In this document: positions 23,427 to 32,572 of the stretch, piece after piece
Layout: each line of letters opens with the position of its first letter
How positions within the stretch are numbered: the stretch's first letter is position 1
From: an uncultured Gelidibacter sp.
Lineage (GTDB): Bacteria; Bacteroidota; Bacteroidia; Flavobacteriales; Flavobacteriaceae
Assembly (NCBI RefSeq): GCF_947500795.1
Contig: NZ_CANMTE010000005.1
Span: 180,591 to 244,590 of the forward strand
Reading direction: 5' to 3'
DNA: 64,000 nucleotides
The notes under the pieces: generated by a model
Database searches by the model: none
The model's input: only the letters and a program-made list of their open reading frames with translations
What the model was told of the DNA's origin: nothing
Made by a program: the position numbers and the translations under genes

Positions 23427-25511
23427 ATGTCAGTAAGTAAAGATATTTTAAAAAAAGCATTTTCAAACCTTTGTACCGCCAAGGCCATGGCCGAATTGTA
23501 CGAGGCTAATTTTAAACAGGTTTCAAAATACGTTCATGCCACGTCTAGAGGTCATGAAGCCATTCAGATTGCGGTGGGCATGCAGTTATTGCCACAAGAT
23601 TATGCGTTTCCGTACTACCGAGATGATGCGATGTTATTGTCTTTCGGATTACAACCGCACGATTTAATGTTGCAATTACTTGCAAAAAAAGACGATCCGT
23701 TTTCTGGAGGACGCACCTATTACGCGCATCCAAGTTTAAAGGATTTCGACAAACCGAAAATTCCACACCAATCATCCGCAACGGGAATGCAGGCTATTCC
23801 TGCAACTGGTGTTGCAATGGGAATGCAATATAAAGAGCTACAAAAGATAGAAGATGAAGCGGCTAAACAATCGCCATTTTCAGAGACCAGAGATGTTAAA
23901 CCGATTACGGTGTGTAGTCTTGGTGATGCGTCCGTAACTGAAGGCGAGGTTGCCGAAGCATTCCAGATGGCAGTTTTAAAAAAGTTGCCAATTCTGTATT
24001 TAGTACAAGATAATGGTTGGGATATTTCAGCCAATGCTGCGGAAACTAGAGCCCAAAATGCCTTTGAATACGCCAAAGGTTTTAATGGTTTAGAAGCCAT
24101 AACAATTGACGGGGCCAACTTTGAAGAAAGTTATGAAGCCCTTGAAAAAGTCATCAAAACTATTCGCGAAGAACGCCGACCATTTTTAGTCCATGCTAAA
24201 GTGCCTTTATTAAACCATCACACGTCTGGCGTGCGTATGGAATGGTATCGTGATGATTTGGAAGAGGCTAAAACGCGTGATCCTTACCCGGTAATTAAAC
24301 AACAGTTAGTAGATGCCGGAATTGCGGCAGACGACATTTTAGATATTGAACATAAAGCGAAAACCAAGGTTCAGCAAGATTTTGAGAAAGCGTTAACCGC
24401 TGAAGATCCAAAACCTGAAGATTTATTTACCAACGATTTTGCGCCAACGCCTATTACAGAAGAAGTAGGGGAGCGCTCTCCGAAAGGCTCGGAAAAAGTG
24501 GTGATGGTCGATTGTGCTTTGTTTGCTGTAGAAGAATTAATGCGAAAGCACAAAGAGTGTTTGCTTTACGGACAGGATGTTGGCGGTAGATTAGGTGGTG
24601 TGTTTAGAGAAGCAGCCACTTTAGCACAAAAATTTGGAGATGATCGCGTTTTTAATACGCCAATTCAAGAAGCCTTTATTGTAGGGTCAACCGTCGGGAT
24701 GAGTGCCGTGGGATTAAAACCAATTGTTGAGGTGCAATTTGCCGATTACATTTGGCCTGGTTTGAATCAATTATTTACGGAGGTCAGCAGAAGTTGTTAT
24801 TTGTCTAACGGGAAATGGCCGGTTAGTATGATTCTTCGTGTGCCAATTGGCGCTTATGGTAGCGGTGGGCCTTATCATTCGTCATCCGTAGAAAGTATTG
24901 TCACAAATATCAGAGGCATTAAAATTGCCTATCCAAGTAATGGTGCCGATTTAAAAGGACTGATGAAAGCCGCCTATTACGATCCAAACCCTGTGGTTAT
25001 TTTGGAGCATAAAGGACTGTATTGGAGTAAAGTTCCAGGAACAAAAGGCGCAACATCCGTAGAGCCAGCTGAAGATTATGTATTGCCATTTGGGAAAGCG
25101 TGGGTGCTTCAGGAAATTTGGAAACAGGAAAACCTTGAAACCTTAACCATTGTGACTTACGGAATGGGCGTCCATTGGGCCATGAATGCATCAGAAGCAT
25201 TAGGCATGAAAGAACAAATTGAAGTGATTGATTTGCGAACGTTATTTCCTTTGGATGAGGACACAGTGATGAAATCGGTCAAGAAAACAGGAAAATGTTT
25301 GGTGGTCACTGAAGAACCTTCAAATAATAGTTTTGCGAGAGCGTTGGCTGGGAAAATTCAAGAGGAATGTTTTAGGTATCTGGATGCACCAGTAATGACC
25401 ATCGGAAGTGAGAACATGCCTGCGATTCCTTTGAATTCAACCTTGGAAGAAACGATGATTCCATCCACCGAAAAGGTGAAGGCTAAAATAAATGAGTTAC
25501 TAAATTATTGA
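23427..25511 (+). CDS. 2-oxoacid dehydrogenase E1, fused alpha and beta subunits
   Basis: A thiamine-diphosphate-dependent E1 in which the alpha subunit (about 1-345) and beta subunit (about 355-694) of the branched-chain type are one 694-residue chain. The ThDP site reads GDASVTEG ... QDNGWDIS (about 171-206), a variant of the usual GDG...NN. The beta part has GVFREAATL (about 391) and VEVQFADYIWPGLNQ (about 434-448). It would decarboxylate a branched-chain or aromatic 2-oxoacid and hand the acyl group to the adjacent E2. No E3 gene is nearby. Confidence 0.9.
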   Translation: MSVSKDILKKAFSNLCTAKAMAELYEANFKQVSKYVHATSRGHEAIQIAVGMQLLPQDYAFPYYRDDAMLLSFGLQPHDLMLQLLAKKDDPFSGGRTYYAHPSLKDFDKPKIPHQSSATGMQAIPATGVAMGMQYKELQKIEDEAAKQSPFSETRDVKPITVCSLGDASVTEGEVAEAFQMAVLKKLPILYLVQDNGWDISANAAETRAQNAFEYAKGFNGLEAITIDGANFEESYEALEKVIKTIREERRPFLVHAKVPLLNHHTSGVRMEWYRDDLEEAKTRDPYPVIKQQLVDAGIAADDILDIEHKAKTKVQQDFEKALTAEDPKPEDLFTNDFAPTPITEEVGERSPKGSEKVVMVDCALFAVEELMRKHKECLLYGQDVGGRLGGVFREAATLAQKFGDDRVFNTPIQEAFIVGSTVGMSAVGLKPIVEVQFADYIWPGLNQLFTEVSRSCYLSNGKWPVSMILRVPIGAYGSGGPYHSSSVESIVTNIRGIKIAYPSNGADLKGLMKAAYYDPNPVVILEHKGLYWSKVPGTKGATSVEPAEDYVLPFGKAWVLQEIWKQENLETLTIVTYGMGVHWAMNASEALGMKEQIEVIDLRTLFPLDEDTVMKSVKKTGKCLVVTEEPSNNSFARALAGKIQEECFRYLDAPVMTIGSENMPAIPLNSTLEETMIPSTEKVKAKINELLNY

Positions 25512-25572
25512 TTTAAGTTGCTGATGTTGAAAGTTATTGCTTACTTTTCACCATATACTAAAACCAATATTT

Positions 25573-25836
25573 ATGAAAAAAGTAATTTTTATGTCTTTTA
25601 TGGCATTATTCCTATCTGTGTCATTAACTTCTTGTAGAGACACTGAAGAGAAAGATGTTCGTACAGAAAGTGAACGTATCATTGATGAAATGAAGGCAGA
25701 AGGCGCCGAGATAAAGGTGAAGGAAGATGACGGTGACTCTAAGATAAAAATGGAAACTGATAACAAAAAAGTCAAAATAAAAGAAGATGACGGCGACGTA
25801 AAAGTTAAAGTCAAAACTGATAATGACGACAACTAA
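25573..25836 (+). CDS. Small acidic repeat lipoprotein, unknown function
   Basis: I do not recognise a family. The 87-residue product starts with a lipoprotein signal whose lipobox is LTSC. The mature part is highly charged and ends in two related units, IKVKEDDGDSKIKMETD and VKIKEDDGDVKVKVKTD, alternating basic and acidic residues in a strand-like pattern. The ATG at 25573 is chosen because it begins the signal peptide. A bidirectional terminator follows. Confidence 0.65.
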   Translation: MKKVIFMSFMALFLSVSLTSCRDTEEKDVRTESERIIDEMKAEGAEIKVKEDDGDSKIKMETDNKKVKIKEDDGDVKVKVKTDNDDN

Positions 25837-25857
25837 TTTATTAGATTTTACAAAAAG

Positions 25858-25887
25858 AAAAGCGACTCAATGGAGTCGCTTTTTTTT
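25858..25887 (+). terminator. Bidirectional terminator hairpin
   Basis: AAAAGCGACTC / GAGTCGCTTTT stem with a 4-base loop, followed by seven T on the plus strand and preceded by A-rich sequence. It serves the small lipoprotein gene and the convergent SulP gene, whose stop codon it touches. Confidence 0.85.
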
Positions 25888-27556
25888 ATAACTTATATTC
25901 TGAAAGTGGTTTCGTGAATTTCTCAGGATCCGCAGCTAAATAATACCTTGGGTCATCAATGTCTTCAATAATCACTTCTTTAAATTTTGGACTTGCTTTG
26001 TAAAGTAACACCTTACAATCCTCACTTAAATGTTTTAGAGTGATGGTTTTGCCTTCAGCTTCGTATTTGTTGACTAAATTGTAAATGGCTTCAATGGCTG
26101 AATGATCACTTACACGTGATTCTACAAAGTCTATTTCTACATTTTGGGGATCGGTTTTAACATCAAACTTCGTATTGAAATTCTGAACAGAGCCAAAGAA
26201 TAATGGACCCCAGATCTCGTACACCTTAGTGCCATCGTCTTTAATACGTTTGCGGGCTCTAATCATTGTGGCGTTTTTCCAAGCAAATGAAAGTGCCGAT
26301 AGAATCACACCAATAAATACAGCAATTGCAAGATCTAAAATAACCGTGACTGCGGATACTACAACGAGTACAAAAGCGTCAGCCACTGGAATTTTTCGCA
26401 TAATTCTAAAACTAGACCATGCAAATGTTTCAATCACCATCATAAACATAACACCTACTAACGCAGCAATAGGTACTTGTTCAATGTATTGTGCAGTAAA
26501 TAAAATAAAGGTCAATAAAGTTAACGCCATCGCGATTCCTGATAAACGTCCTCTTCCGCCAGCGTTAATGTTAATTACCGTTTGACCAATCATACCACAG
26601 CCACCGGTGCCACCAAATAGGCCACTGACCATATTTCCTGCACCTTGCGCAACACATTCTCTATTGCCATCACCTCTAGTTTCAGTAAGTTCATCCACAA
26701 GGTTCATGGTCATTAAAGACTCTATAAGTCCTACAGAGGCCGCTAAAAAGGCATAAGGAAGGATGAACATGAGCGTATCTAAATTGATAGGTAAGTTTTG
26801 CCAAAGTTCTGTGTTTGGTGTTGGGAATTCACCTTTCATACCTTCACCACCACCTTCTATGATATAGGAACCGACAGTGCTTACATCCAAACCACCAAAA
26901 ATAACAACCGCTGTTGTAACCAGAATTCCCACTAAAGCTGCAGGGATTTTTGTGGTTAATTTAGGGAGTAGCCAGATAATTGCCATGGTCAATCCCACTA
27001 AGCCTAGCATTGTATATAGCTCCGTGCCTTGCATTGGGATATTGATGTATTTTTTTACTCCGTCAACGCCAATTTCTAATTCTTTGTGAGAGAACATACG
27101 CACTTGCGCTAGGAAAATGACAATTGCCAGTCCGTTCACGAATCCCATCATTACAGAATGTGGAATCAAGCGCACAAAACGTCCTAATTTAAGTACTCCA
27201 GCGCCAATTTGAATTAAGCCCATTAAAATGACGGCGGCCAACAAATAGAAGTAACCCATATTGTCTACGGGCGTGTCAAATAACATGCCTTTAGAATGCC
27301 CTTCAGTAATAAGATTTACAAAAATAACGGCAACAGCCCCAGCAGCACCGGTAATCAATCCAGGTCGGCCTCCAAATAAAGCGGCTATTAATCCCACAAT
27401 AAATGCCCCTGATAATGCCACCAACGGATCTATTTGAGCGACAAATGCAAAGGCGACAACTTCAGGAATCATTGCTAATGATACTGTAATACCTGCAAGA
27501 ATATCGTTTTTGGGATTTTGGGTAAAGTTTTGTCTTGTAGTTTGACTAAATATCAT
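25886..27556 (-). CDS. SulP-family anion transporter
   Basis: A SulP/SLC26-type transporter of 556 residues, likely for sulfate or bicarbonate, in the inner membrane. About 10-12 hydrophobic segments fill residues 15-430, including GGRPGLITGAAGAVAVI (about 62-78) and the GGTGGCGMIGQTVININAGGR stretch (about 316-336). A C-terminal STAS-like domain follows (about 440-540). The ion transported cannot be decided from the sequence. A -7 promoter element is seen upstream. Confidence 0.9.
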   Translation of the reverse strand: MIFSQTTRQNFTQNPKNDILAGITVSLAMIPEVVAFAFVAQIDPLVALSGAFIVGLIAALFGGRPGLITGAAGAVAVIFVNLITEGHSKGMLFDTPVDNMGYFYLLAAVILMGLIQIGAGVLKLGRFVRLIPHSVMMGFVNGLAIVIFLAQVRMFSHKELEIGVDGVKKYINIPMQGTELYTMLGLVGLTMAIIWLLPKLTTKIPAALVGILVTTAVVIFGGLDVSTVGSYIIEGGGEGMKGEFPTPNTELWQNLPINLDTLMFILPYAFLAASVGLIESLMTMNLVDELTETRGDGNRECVAQGAGNMVSGLFGGTGGCGMIGQTVININAGGRGRLSGIAMALTLLTFILFTAQYIEQVPIAALVGVMFMMVIETFAWSSFRIMRKIPVADAFVLVVVSAVTVILDLAIAVFIGVILSALSFAWKNATMIRARKRIKDDGTKVYEIWGPLFFGSVQNFNTKFDVKTDPQNVEIDFVESRVSDHSAIEAIYNLVNKYEAEGKTITLKHLSEDCKVLLYKASPKFKEVIIEDIDDPRYYLAADPEKFTKPLSEYKL

Positions 27557-27578
27557 AAATTTTGCGTTTAGACGGGTG

Positions 27579-27586
27579 CAAATATA
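27579..27586 (-). promoter_or_regulatory. Predicted sulP promoter, -7 element
   Basis: On the minus strand this reads TATATTTG, an exact TAnnTTTG match, 23 bases before the ATG. A -33 element is not clear. Confidence 0.5.
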
Positions 27587-27631
27587 GGTTTTTTGAGCGG
27601 AAGCTTACTTTTGAGATACGCTTAAAAACAA

Positions 27632-27664
27632 AAAAAGCATCTGATTTGAGGTCAGATGCTTTTT
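27632..27664 (-). terminator. Terminator downstream of the DUF4136 gene
   Basis: AAAAAGCATCTGA / TCAGATGCTTTTT stem with a 7-base loop, T-rich on both strands. It terminates the minus-strand hutU-DUF4136 unit. Confidence 0.8.
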
Positions 27665-27686
27665 AAAAAACAGTGTAATTTTTCTT

Positions 27687-28235
27687 TTATTTAGCCATTC
27701 CTGGAGGGTATTTCTCCATGATTTTTGCTACAAATTCTTTGATGCGTTCTTCTTTTTTCTCCATTTGTTGAGAGATAAAACCGACTCCCATTCCTTGCCA
27801 TACCAATTCTTTTTTATTGGCATCTATCAAATCGACATATAACGTGCCTTCTGTTGAAGTGGACACTGAATTAAAGCCAGAATTCCAATAGTAAGGACTC
27901 CATCCCCAACCGTAGCCATAAGGTCCATAACCATAGTTGTTATTATAAACATTTACTTTTTCACGGGATTTGGTGAAGATGCTAACCAACATATCAGGAT
28001 TTTCAGATTTTGTAAATCCTTTTGCCATCAATTCGGCTTCGATAGCTCTTAAAATACGACGTTTATCAAGATCGCTAATTTCTGCATTGTCAATGCCTGT
28101 TTTGTAGAAAGCAAAGGTTTTGAATTGGCTGAAATCGGCGTTCTTGTCGTAATCAGAAGCGACTTTAACGGAGCTGCAGGACGCCATTAAAACAAACAGC
28201 ATCAACACGGGAACTATTTTAATTATTCTATTCAT
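27687..28235 (-). CDS. DUF4136 lipoprotein
   Basis: A 182-residue lipoprotein with the lipobox MASC (Cys at about 20) and a DUF4136-type domain: VASDYDKNADFSQFKTFAF (about 26-44), then a Tyr/Gly-rich NNNYGYGPYGYGWGWSPYYW stretch (about 98-117). The family has no known function; members are envelope proteins. It follows hutU by 18 bases and may be cotranscribed. Confidence 0.82.
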   Translation of the reverse strand: MNRIIKIVPVLMLFVLMASCSSVKVASDYDKNADFSQFKTFAFYKTGIDNAEISDLDKRRILRAIEAELMAKGFTKSENPDMLVSIFTKSREKVNVYNNNYGYGPYGYGWGWSPYYWNSGFNSVSTSTEGTLYVDLIDANKKELVWQGMGVGFISQQMEKKEERIKEFVAKIMEKYPPGMAK

Positions 28236-28253
28236 TGCATATTTTATTTAGGT

Positions 28254-30263
28254 TCATATTGAGTTCAATAAATCAGCGTCCACTAGATTTGGAAGAGTTA
28301 CCTTTAAATTTGGCTCCGCTTCCATGGCACGCTTAATAGCAAAAATAGCCTCTTCATTTCTTGCCCAACTACGTCTTGAAATTCCGTTGTTGACATCCCA
28401 AAACAGCATAGACTTTAAGCGTCTTTCAGCTTCCTTACTACCATCAAGAACCATACCAAATCCGCCATTCATGACTTCGCCCCAACCAACGCCGCCACCG
28501 TTATGAATACTCACCCAAGTAGCGCCTCTAAAGCTATCTCCAATAACGTTTTGAATGGCCATATCCGCAGTAAAACGGGAACCATCGTAAATATTTGAGG
28601 TCTCTCTGTATGGTGAATCGGTACCGGAAACATCATGATGATCGCGTCCTAAAACAACAGCGCCAATCTCACCATTCGCAATTGCATCATTGAAAGCTTT
28701 GGCAATTTTAGTACGGCCTTCAGCATCGGCATATAAGATTCTAGCTTGAGAACCTACCACTAATTTATTTTCCTGTGCACCTTTAATCCATTGAATATTA
28801 TCAGTCATTTGTTGCTGAATTTCTTCAGGCGAATGCTTTTTGATCTCCTCTAAAACATCACAAGCAATTTGATCAGTTTTTGCAAGATCTTCAGGTTTTC
28901 CGGAAGTACACACCCATCTGAAAGGTCCGAAACCATAATCAAAACACATCGGTCCCATAATATCCTGTACATAACTTGGGTATTTAAATTCTCTACCTAA
29001 AGTTGGGTTATCCGACATTACATCTGCACCTGCACGGGAAGCTTCAAGTAAAAAGGCATTTCCATAATCGAAGAAATATGTGCCTTTGGCTGTGTGCTTA
29101 TTAATGGCATCTGCATGACGACGTAAGGTTTCCTGAACTTTTTCTTTAAATAAATCCGGGTTATTGGCCATCATTTCATTTGCATCCTCAAAAGAGATGT
29201 CTACAGGATAATAACCTCCAGCCCACGGATTGTGGAGTGATGTTTGATCACTTCCCAAATCAATTTGGATACTTTCTTGGTCAAACTTTTCCCAAACGTC
29301 TACAACATTTCCTAAATAGGCGATAGAAACCGTTTCTTTATCGGCTTTCGCTTTTTTAACACGTGCAACCAACGCATCTAAATCGGTGATTTTTTCATCA
29401 ATCCAACCTTGATCTAAACGAACTTGGGTGATTTTCGGATTCACTTCAGCACAAACTGTAATACAACCAGCAATTGTTCCTGCTTTTGGTTGTGCTCCAG
29501 ACATTCCCCCTAAACCTGAGGTGACAAATAAATTCCCTTTTGGAGATTTTTTTATTTTTCTAAATCCGTTTAAAACAGTTATAGTTGTACCATGAACAAT
29601 ACCTTGTGGACCAATGTACATATAGCTTCCGGCAGTCATTTGTCCGTATTGCGTCACTCCCAAGGCATTGAATTTCTCCCAATCGTCCGGTTTGGAATAA
29701 TTAGGAATCATCATCCCATTGGTCACCACAACTCTTGGCGCTTCCTTATGACTTGGGAACAATCCCATAGGATGCCCAGAATACATGGTTAAAGTCTGCT
29801 CATCCGTCATCTCAGCCAAATATTTCATGGTCAATCGGTATTGTGCCCAATTTGAAAACACACCACCATTGCCACCATAGGTAATCAATTCATGCGGATG
29901 TTGTGCCACGGCATAGTCGAGATTGTTTTGAATCATCAACATAATGGCAGCGGCCTGTTTTGATTTTGCCGGATATTCATCAAGCGGTCTGGCGTACATT
30001 TTGTAATCAGGACGCAAACGGTACATATAAATTCGACCGTAGGTCTCTAATTCATGCTTGAATTCAGGTAGCAGTTCTGCATGGTGTTTTGGTTCAAAAT
30101 AACGCAAGGCATTTTGTAAGGCCAGCTTTTTTTCTTCATCAGATAAAATATCTTTACGCTTTGGCGCGTGATTGATGGTCTCATCATAAGGTTTTGCTGG
30201 TGGTAAAACACTTGGGATACCTTCTAAAATTTGATCTTTAAAAGAAATGGAGGTTGTTTGCAT
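28254..30263 (-). CDS. hutU: Urocanate hydratase (long Bacteroidota form)
   Basis: HutU converts urocanate to 4-imidazolone-5-propionate in histidine degradation, with NAD+ as a tightly bound electrophile. At 669 residues it is about 110 longer than the typical enzyme (about 555), as in other Bacteroidota. Recognisable segments include GQMTAGSYMYIGPQGIVHGT (about 207-226), TSGLGGMSGAQPKAG (about 249-263) and the LGRDHHDVSGTDSPYRETS region near 547-565. No other hut genes lie in the window. Its ATG overlaps the stop of the upstream DUF5522 gene (TAATG), giving translational coupling. Confidence 0.94.
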   Translation of the reverse strand: MQTTSISFKDQILEGIPSVLPPAKPYDETINHAPKRKDILSDEEKKLALQNALRYFEPKHHAELLPEFKHELETYGRIYMYRLRPDYKMYARPLDEYPAKSKQAAAIMLMIQNNLDYAVAQHPHELITYGGNGGVFSNWAQYRLTMKYLAEMTDEQTLTMYSGHPMGLFPSHKEAPRVVVTNGMMIPNYSKPDDWEKFNALGVTQYGQMTAGSYMYIGPQGIVHGTTITVLNGFRKIKKSPKGNLFVTSGLGGMSGAQPKAGTIAGCITVCAEVNPKITQVRLDQGWIDEKITDLDALVARVKKAKADKETVSIAYLGNVVDVWEKFDQESIQIDLGSDQTSLHNPWAGGYYPVDISFEDANEMMANNPDLFKEKVQETLRRHADAINKHTAKGTYFFDYGNAFLLEASRAGADVMSDNPTLGREFKYPSYVQDIMGPMCFDYGFGPFRWVCTSGKPEDLAKTDQIACDVLEEIKKHSPEEIQQQMTDNIQWIKGAQENKLVVGSQARILYADAEGRTKIAKAFNDAIANGEIGAVVLGRDHHDVSGTDSPYRETSNIYDGSRFTADMAIQNVIGDSFRGATWVSIHNGGGVGWGEVMNGGFGMVLDGSKEAERRLKSMLFWDVNNGISRRSWARNEEAIFAIKRAMEAEPNLKVTLPNLVDADLLNSI

Positions 30264-30424
30264 TAGTTTGTCTTTAATTTTTTCTTATCAAAACCGTATG
30301 GGCAATGTCTGCAGCCGCTTTCACAACAATAACCGCGTTTCAGATGGTATTGTTCTGTAAAGCAGCGATAGCCTTCCGGTGTTAGGTAATAATCACCTTC
30401 TTCAACAGGGATAATTTTCTTCAT
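30263..30424 (-). CDS. DUF5522 small cysteine-rich protein
   Basis: A 53-residue protein with a C-terminal cysteine cluster, GYCCESGCRHCPYGF, suggestive of metal or Fe-S binding. It matches small DUF5522-type proteins; their role is unknown. I use the ATG at 30424. It overlaps hutU by one base and shares its promoter. A -7 element 5 bases upstream of the ATG suggests an almost leaderless message. Confidence 0.8.
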   Translation of the reverse strand: MKKIIPVEEGDYYLTPEGYRCFTEQYHLKRGYCCESGCRHCPYGFDKKKLKTN

Positions 30425-30428
30425 ATTA

Positions 30429-30436
30429 CAAATATA
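30429..30436 (-). promoter_or_regulatory. Predicted DUF5522-hutU promoter, -7 element
   Basis: The minus strand reads TATATTTG, an exact TAnnTTTG match, ending 4 bases before the ATG at 30424. Transcription would begin at or next to the start codon. Confidence 0.55.
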
Positions 30437-30471
30437 GTGTAAATTGGAAAGATTTTTGAAGGCGTAAATGT

Positions 30472-30804
30472 ATGATTCTAGTTTCAAAATTTATGGTTCC
30501 TAAAGGATTCACTGGCATTACGCTGTTTCCTTTTGTGTTTGTAAAATATGCCCAGCTCAAGCTTGATAGAGTATTTGTGAACCATGAGCGCATCCATCTC
30601 AGACAGCAAGTGGAACTCCTAATTTTACCTTTTTTTCTATGGTACGGACTGGAGTTTTTTGTCCGCTATGCCCGTTATAAAAATTGGTATTTGGCCTATA
30701 GAAACATCTCTTTTGAGCGCGAAGCATATCACAATGAAGCGCACTTAGATTTTCTTAAAAAACGTCCCTTTTGGAACTTTTTGAAATATCTTTGTAAACC
30801 ATGA
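30472..30804 (+). CDS. Small membrane protein with an HExxH motif
   Basis: A 110-residue protein I can only describe. It has a hydrophobic region (about 45-65) and the zincin-like sequence NHERIHLRQQ (HExxH at about 38-42), followed after about 45 residues by SFEREAYHNE, where a third metal ligand could lie. This arrangement is that of a minimal metallopeptidase-like membrane protein; activity is unproven. It overlaps the next gene by 4 bases and is divergent from DUF5522. Confidence 0.7.
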   Translation: MILVSKFMVPKGFTGITLFPFVFVKYAQLKLDRVFVNHERIHLRQQVELLILPFFLWYGLEFFVRYARYKNWYLAYRNISFEREAYHNEAHLDFLKKRPFWNFLKYLCKP

Positions 30805-31712
30805 GATTCAAATTAGAACTTTCCGAAAATCAAATTCTAAATTTAGATAATAGTACCCATCAGGTGTTGGCTATTAAGAGAGATGACCGGATCCATCCTC
30901 AAATTTCTGGAAATAAATACCGCAAGTTAAAGTACAATCTCGAGCAGGCACAGGCCGAAGGGAAACGGACTTTATTGACTTTTGGAGGTGCATTTTCCAA
31001 TCATATTTCGGCAGTTGCTGCAGTAGGGAAGGAATTCGGGTTTGAAACCATAGGCGTGATCCGTGGGGAGGAACTTGTAGATAAGATTGCTACCAATCCG
31101 ACACTAAAATTTTCTGAAAGTTGTGGCATGAGGTTTAAATTCGTGACACGTGAAATCTTCCGCGTAAAAATGACGGAGGGTTTTATTCGGAATTTAAAAA
31201 AGGAATTTGGAGATTTCTATTTGATTCCTGAAGGAGGCACTAATGAATTGGCTATAAAAGGATGTGAAGAGATTCTATCAGAAGACGATTTCAATTATGA
31301 TTACATCTGTTGTTCTGTAGGAACCGGAGGTACTATTTCTGGGATTATTAATGCCTCAAAACCACATCAAAAGATTCTAGGGTTTCCGGCGTTAAAAGGT
31401 GACTTTTTAAGAGAAGAAATTAGTAAATTTGCCCAAAATTCAAACTGGGAACTCATCACCGATTATCATTTTGGAGGTTATGCTAAAATAAATCCTGAAT
31501 TAATCAGTTTTATGAATCAGTTTAAGGCCGATTTCGGAATTCCTTTAGACCCTGTTTATACGGGAAAGTTAATGTTTGGTGTGATGGATTTGTTGCACCA
31601 AGGATATTTCCCAAAGGATGCCAAGATTTTGGTAGTCCATACAGGAGGACTGCAAGGAATTTCAGGAATGAATACGGTGTTGAAAAAGAGGCAAATGCCC
31701 TTAATTAGTTAA
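30801..31712 (+). CDS. PLP-dependent D-cysteine desulfhydrase/ACC deaminase-like enzyme
   Basis: A 303-residue fold-type II PLP enzyme. The PLP lysine is K39 in SGNKYRKLKY; GAFSNHISAVAA (about 65-76) and SVGTGGTISG (about 173-182) are the substrate- and phosphate-binding segments. The family contains D-cysteine desulfhydrases and 1-aminocyclopropane-1-carboxylate deaminases, and the sequence alone does not tell which. It overlaps the preceding gene by 4 bases. Confidence 0.87.
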   Translation: MRFKLELSENQILNLDNSTHQVLAIKRDDRIHPQISGNKYRKLKYNLEQAQAEGKRTLLTFGGAFSNHISAVAAVGKEFGFETIGVIRGEELVDKIATNPTLKFSESCGMRFKFVTREIFRVKMTEGFIRNLKKEFGDFYLIPEGGTNELAIKGCEEILSEDDFNYDYICCSVGTGGTISGIINASKPHQKILGFPALKGDFLREEISKFAQNSNWELITDYHFGGYAKINPELISFMNQFKADFGIPLDPVYTGKLMFGVMDLLHQGYFPKDAKILVVHTGGLQGISGMNTVLKKRQMPLIS

Positions 31713-31719
31713 TGTGATT

Positions 31720-32562
31720 ATGAAGTTTAGTTTAAGGATAGTAATGGTTTTGATGTTGGCTTTGATGCTGGCAAGTTGTGGTGGTAAAAAACGTATTGTT
31801 ACCAAAAAGAAAAATTCTAAACCAAGAACTGAACGTGTTATTGTTAGAAAGGAGCGTCCTGCTATTTCTAAACCTTCTGATAAAAGAACGGAAACTGTTC
31901 CGCCTGTGGCGACTGCACCAAGGCCAACGGGTAATTTAAACATTACCGAAGTCTATATTGCTAACTACAGTGAAGTGGCTAAAAACAATATGCGCCAGCA
32001 TAAAATTCCAGCGAGTATCACCTTGGCTCAAGGAATATTGGAATCAGGATCGGGTAGAGGCCGGTTGGCTGTAGAAGGCAATAATCATTTTGGGATTAAA
32101 TGCCATGGGTGGACAGGAGATAAAATTTACCACGATGATGATGCTTCTCAGGAATGTTTTAGAAAATACCCACACGCAGAGCAATCATTTCAAGATCACT
32201 CAGAATTTTTAACCTCTCGCGGCCGATATGCGGACTTGTTTAAATTGGATTTGGATGATTATGAAGGTTGGGCAAAAGGTTTGCGAGAATCAGGATATGC
32301 AACTGATAGAAAATATCCTGAAAAATTAATCAGTCTTATTGAGCGTTTTCAATTGTATATTTTTGATGAGGAAGTTTTGGGTAAGAGAAAACCGAGAAAC
32401 AAAACATCAGAAATTGCGAATAATTTGACACATAAAGTAATGCCGGGAGACACCATGTATTCCCTGTCAAAACGCTATAATCTTTCAGTTCAGGAATTAC
32501 AGAAACTCAACGGAATGACCAACTCAAATTTACAGGTTGGCCAAATTCTCATTGTAAAATAA
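31720..32562 (+). CDS. Glucosaminidase-LysM lipoprotein (peptidoglycan hydrolase)
   Basis: A 280-residue secreted lipoprotein that probably cleaves peptidoglycan. It has the lipobox LASC (about 18-21), a basic linker, a mannosyl-glycoprotein endo-beta-N-acetylglucosaminidase-type domain (about 75-215, with the likely catalytic Glu in [11 protein letters not shown] and the NNHFGIKCH motif) and one LysM domain at the C-terminus (about 234-280). The ATG at 31720 is chosen as the start of the signal sequence. hemL follows after 10 bases. Confidence 0.88.
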   Translation: MKFSLRIVMVLMLALMLASCGGKKRIVTKKKNSKPRTERVIVRKERPAISKPSDKRTETVPPVATAPRPTGNLNITEVYIANYSEVAKNNMRQHKIPASITLAQGILESGSGRGRLAVEGNNHFGIKCHGWTGDKIYHDDDASQECFRKYPHAEQSFQDHSEFLTSRGRYADLFKLDLDDYEGWAKGLRESGYATDRKYPEKLISLIERFQLYIFDEEVLGKRKPRNKTSEIANNLTHKVMPGDTMYSLSKRYNLSVQELQKLNGMTNSNLQVGQILIVK

Positions 32563-32572
32563 ATTTAGTTCA

